The notes under the pieces are model-generated. The model did no database searches and was not told where the DNA came from. It worked only from the letters and a program-made list of their open reading frames with translations. Positions 61,311-64,000 of a stretch of 64,000 nucleotides of DNA are shown here, one piece after another. The stretch's first letter is position 1; each line of letters starts with the position of its first letter. The translations under genes were made by a program, and so were the position numbers. This DNA is from Massilia niastensis DSM 21313 (GTDB lineage Bacteria; Pseudomonadota; Gammaproteobacteria; Burkholderiales; Burkholderiaceae_D): the NCBI RefSeq assembly GCF_000382345.1, contig NZ_KB908087.1, positions 62,001 through 126,000 on the forward strand, given 5' to 3'.

Positions 61311-61943
61311 ATGAATCCTCGCATCCTCGGCGCCGGCCTCGCCCTGTCCTGCGCCGCGGCATCTGGCGCGCCCGCCACCTGGACCTTCACCTACACCGGA
61401 TTCTACGACGTCGAAGAGCAGGCCTTCGATCCCGCCGCCATCCTCGCCGGCGCCTTCACCGGCGAAGACCTGGACAGCGACGGCGTCCTCGAACTGGGCG
61501 AAGTGAGTTCGCTGCTGGTGCAGCCCCTGAACCTGCCGTCGTCCATGATCGGCTGCGCCTACGCCTATCCCTACTTCCAGAGCTGCGCGCTCGACCGCTT
61601 CCGCTATTCCGCCGCGGAAGGACTCGATTTCGCCGGATTCGTGGAACTCCTTGACGAGAACAACGGCGCATACGGCCGCATCGACGTCGACAGCGGGGAG
61701 TCATGGCTGTCTCGGACCGGATCCGTGCGCACCGGCTCGTCTTTCCAGGAAACGTGGCAGTGGACGCCCCAGACCGCCGTCACTATCGTGTCAACGATCC
61801 CCGAACCGGCTCAGGCCTCCATGCTGGCGCTCGGCCTCGCGGGGCTGGCAGCCGGCGCCCTGCTGCGGCGCCGGCGCGCGCTTCAGGACGACAGCGCGGT
61901 GCGGTCGGCCCGATGGACACGCCTGGCATTGGTGGGCACGTAG
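61311..61943 (+). CDS. PEP-CTERM exported protein, paralogue 2
   Basis: 210 aa, clearly homologous to the gene at 59780: the same ATWTFTYTGFYDVE start, GEDLDSDGVLELGE loop, LNLPSSMIGCAYAYPYFQSC and WQWTP strand. The tail is IPEPAQA, helix, RRRR, followed by about 24 extra residues that read into the convergent acyltransferase gene, overlapping it by 61 bases. Signal peptide LALSCAAASGA. Ribosome site GGGAGC before the ATG. Confidence 0.88.
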   Translation: MNPRILGAGLALSCAAASGAPATWTFTYTGFYDVEEQAFDPAAILAGAFTGEDLDSDGVLELGEVSSLLVQPLNLPSSMIGCAYAYPYFQSCALDRFRYSAAEGLDFAGFVELLDENNGAYGRIDVDSGESWLSRTGSVRTGSSFQETWQWTPQTAVTIVSTIPEPAQASMLALGLAGLAAGALLRRRRALQDDSAVRSARWTRLALVGT

Positions 61944-63064
61944 CGCTCGCGCACGGCCATGAACGGCGTCTCGACCAGCTTGTACAGCAGCCAGCCGGTC
62001 AGCACCGACAGCGCCAGCAGCGCCGCGATCGCCAGCGGCGATTCGGGCCCGATGCCGTGCTGCGCCAGCCACTGCGCGCCCAGCACGCACACCTGCTTGT
62101 GCAGCAGGTAGATCGCATACGACCACAGCGCCAGCGCACCGGCGCCCGGCACGCGCAGGCGCTGCAGCAGGGCGCCTTCGGCCACGGCGCCGGCGATCAG
62201 GAGCGAGAAGCCGAGCGCCAGCAGCGGATAGCCGAACACGGTGACGCCGAAGCCGTAGTGGTCGCGCAGGAACAGCCAGAACGCCAGTCCCGAGACCGCG
62301 AGGCCGGCCAGCGCCAGCGCATTGCCATGGCGCGTCAGACGCTGCCACGCGCCGGCATGGTGGTTCTTCAGCAGGGCCAGCGCCACCCCGGCCAGCAGTT
62401 CGTCGAAGCGGCAGAAGCTCGAGTAATAGATGTACTTGTAATAATGGTGCATCCAGTAGCGCTCCCCCGCTACCACGTCCTGCCACAGCCAGGCGCGGGC
62501 CAGCATGCCGGCCGCGAACGCCAGCGCGATCGCGCACCAGGCCAGCCGCAGCGAGCGCCCGAACCCGGCCGCCGCGATGGCCAGCGCCGGCAGCAGCAGG
62601 TAGAACTGCTCCTCGATCGCCAGCGACCAGCTGTGCGAGAAGGCGCTGCCCGGCTCGAGCTGATGGTTCTGGACGAAGCCCAGGTACTTCCATAGCGGCA
62701 GCAGGGGCGCGTCGCCGCGGAAGGCCGGCCACAGGAAGTACAGCGCCAGCACCACCCAGTAGTTCGGCAGGGTGCGCAGCAGCCGGCGCGCGTAGAAGTG
62801 CTTCAGCGACAGCCCGCCCTCGCTGCGGAGCGCCCTGAAGATCTGGTTGCCGATCAGGTAACCCGACAGCGCGAAGAACAGGTCGACGCCCGCCCAGCCG
62901 ATCTCGCCCACCCAGCCGAAGGTCGGCTTGTTGGAGACGAACAGCACGTAGTGGTGCAGCACGACGAGGCTGACCGCGATCGCGCGCAGGGTGTCGAGGC
63001 CGTGGACCCGGGTGGTGGGCATGCTGGAACGGTGCAACGAATGGGGTGGAAAGTTGCGGATCAT
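61883..63064 (-). CDS. Acyltransferase-3 (OafA/NodX-like) membrane protein
   Basis: 393 aa, about ten helices. N-terminal HGLDTLRAIAVSLVVLHHYVL has the family catalytic His and RAxAxxxVxxxH pattern; WAGVDLFFALSGYLIGNQIF and SWSLAIEEQFYLLLPAL are further marks. Such proteins O-acetylate exported polysaccharides or lipopolysaccharide at the inner membrane. Start could be 63064 or the Met at 63022 (MPTTRVHG). Next to ExoD and PEP-CTERM genes, so a role in surface polysaccharide is likely. Confidence 0.9.
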   Translation of the reverse strand: MIRNFPPHSLHRSSMPTTRVHGLDTLRAIAVSLVVLHHYVLFVSNKPTFGWVGEIGWAGVDLFFALSGYLIGNQIFRALRSEGGLSLKHFYARRLLRTLPNYWVVLALYFLWPAFRGDAPLLPLWKYLGFVQNHQLEPGSAFSHSWSLAIEEQFYLLLPALAIAAAGFGRSLRLAWCAIALAFAAGMLARAWLWQDVVAGERYWMHHYYKYIYYSSFCRFDELLAGVALALLKNHHAGAWQRLTRHGNALALAGLAVSGLAFWLFLRDHYGFGVTVFGYPLLALGFSLLIAGAVAEGALLQRLRVPGAGALALWSYAIYLLHKQVCVLGAQWLAQHGIGPESPLAIAALLALSVLTGWLLYKLVETPFMAVRERYVPTNARRVHRADRTALSS

Positions 63065-63139
63065 GCCACGGCGACCTTCGACATGCCAGCATTTCCCGAT
63101 AAAATGTCGCCACCCACATTTCCCCGGATCACCAAAGCA

Positions 63140-64000
63140 ATGAATCCTTCACGCCAGTTCCAGTTCAAATCCGTCAATTACACCGGCATGGCCGCCGGCC
63201 CGCGCGTCATCATCATGGGGGCCACCCATGGCAACGAGGTCTGCGGCACCAAGGCCATCCGGCGCGTGATGGAAGAGATCGACAGCGGCAGGCTGCACAT
63301 CGCCGCCGGCAGCGTCACCTTCGTCCCGATCGTGAACCCGCTGGCCTATGCCAAGGTCGAGCGCTCGGGCGACCGCAACCTGAACCGCGACCTGTTCCCG
63401 AAGGAGAACCCGCAGGACTTCGAAGACCACGTGGCCAACTGGCTGTGCCCCCTGCTCGGCCAGCACGACGTGCTGCTCGACCTGCACTCGTTCAACGCCG
63501 CCAAGGGCGAGCCCTTCGTGATGGTCGGTCCGCGCAACAACGACGGACCCCTGCAGCCATTCAAGCACGAAGAGCAGGAACGCGCGCTGGCGCGCATCCT
63601 CGGCGTGCGCCGCTTCGTCGACGGCTGGCTGGCGACCTACGGCGACGGCGTGAAGCGCCGCAGCCGCAACGCGGGCGAACTGGAAACCGTGCTGCGCTAC
63701 GGCGTCGGCACCACCGAGTACATGCGCTCCACCGGCGGCTACGCGCTGACCCTCGAATGCGGCCAGCACGACGACCCGGCGGCGCCGGAAGTGGCCTACC
63801 GCGCCATCATGAACACGCTGGCGCACCTGAAGCTGGTCGACGCGCCGGCGCCAGCGCCGATTCCGCTGGAAGAGATGGAAGCGCTGTCGATGGTCGTGGT
63901 GCACGACAAGCAGCATGCGGACGACCGCTTCACGCGCCAGTGGGCAAGCTTCGATCCGGTGGCCGAGGGCGAACAGATCGGCGTGCGCGCGGACGGCACC
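63140..64000 (+). CDS. Succinylglutamate desuccinylase/aspartoacylase-family protein (3' end beyond window)
   Basis: Zinc-dependent M14-like deacylase; 287 codons visible. Metal site: MGATHGNEVCG (His and Glu) and LDLHSFNAAKG (second His); LNRDLFP and the LTLECGQHDD region are family marks. Substrate may be succinylglutamate, N-acetyl-aspartate or a related acyl amino acid. A -10-like GATAAAAT near 63099-63106 lies upstream, and the ribosome site is weak. Divergent from the acyltransferase gene. Confidence 0.88.
   Translation, partial: MNPSRQFQFKSVNYTGMAAGPRVIIMGATHGNEVCGTKAIRRVMEEIDSGRLHIAAGSVTFVPIVNPLAYAKVERSGDRNLNRDLFPKENPQDFEDHVANWLCPLLGQHDVLLDLHSFNAAKGEPFVMVGPRNNDGPLQPFKHEEQERALARILGVRRFVDGWLATYGDGVKRRSRNAGELETVLRYGVGTTEYMRSTGGYALTLECGQHDDPAAPEVAYRAIMNTLAHLKLVDAPAPAPIPLEEMEALSMVVVHDKQHADDRFTRQWASFDPVAEGEQIGVRADGT

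Noticed and set aside
1..64000. tRNA, rRNA, prophage, intact IS or CRISPR loci
   Set aside because: No cloverleaf with a CCA end, rRNA core, integrase/transposase or repeat-spacer array was seen; a covariance-model scan would be needed to exclude small RNAs.

Overview
The window is GC-rich, gene-dense DNA (roughly two thirds G+C) that looks like a chromosome of a betaproteobacterium of the Oxalobacteraceae, most likely Massilia or a close relative. The basis is three PEP-CTERM exported proteins ending in VPEP/IPEP plus a helix plus RRR, a PaoABC-type aldehyde oxidoreductase, an 87-residue IF-1, ExoD and the overall style of the coding DNA. The taxon is an inference; no rRNA or tRNA gene was seen.

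Left part (1-21,900) is mixed housekeeping and accessory DNA: an ABC exporter ATPase (cut by the left edge) with its HlyD partner, an L,D-transpeptidase, a PEP-CTERM protein, a divergent NhaR-like regulator / TerC-type membrane protein pair with a candidate operator between them, a gene-poor stretch (7,711-9,262) holding a small membrane protein, a leftward intrinsic terminator and an FNR/ANR-type box ahead of a tandem universal stress protein, the paoABC operon, a GGDEF protein, an SRAP protein, an M28 peptidase, a metallophosphoesterase and a glycine-zipper surface protein.

Centre (about 21,986-45,288) is the most interesting region. Two converging gene blocks together encode two Ser/Thr protein kinases (one fused to a SUMF1/FGE-like domain), a PP2C phosphatase, FHA-like proteins, a SEDS (FtsW/RodA-type) polymerase with a large extra domain, an unusual 1046-residue class B penicillin-binding protein, an SPFH-like coiled-coil protein with zinc ribbons at both ends, a duplicated Lon-protease-like protein, an SH3 membrane protein and three unrecognised proteins. 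The parts list resembles the actinobacterial pknA/pknB-pstP-rodA-pbpA-fhaA/B morphogenesis operon, but in a Gram-negative setting and with added parts. Unrelated-looking genes (GNAT, MFS, pirin, hydrolase) sit between the pieces. I propose a phospho-regulated accessory cell-wall synthesis system; this is inference from domain content and gene order.

Right part (45,300-64,000): small exported proteins, an S9 peptidase, an RNase H-like/HD pair, an MFS/DMT transporter pair, a TonB-dependent receptor with an AT-rich upstream region, psd, a LysR/azoR/pirin group, infA with a long structured leader, two paralogous PEP-CTERM genes flanking exoD, an acyltransferase-3 protein, and a succinylglutamate desuccinylase/aspartoacylase-family gene cut by the right edge.

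The DNA strand opposite to GC-rich genes carries very long open frames (over 1,300 codons opposite paoABC); these were treated as artefacts. Start codons were chosen on ribosome binding sites, overlaps and family fit, so several genes are shorter than their maximal open frames.
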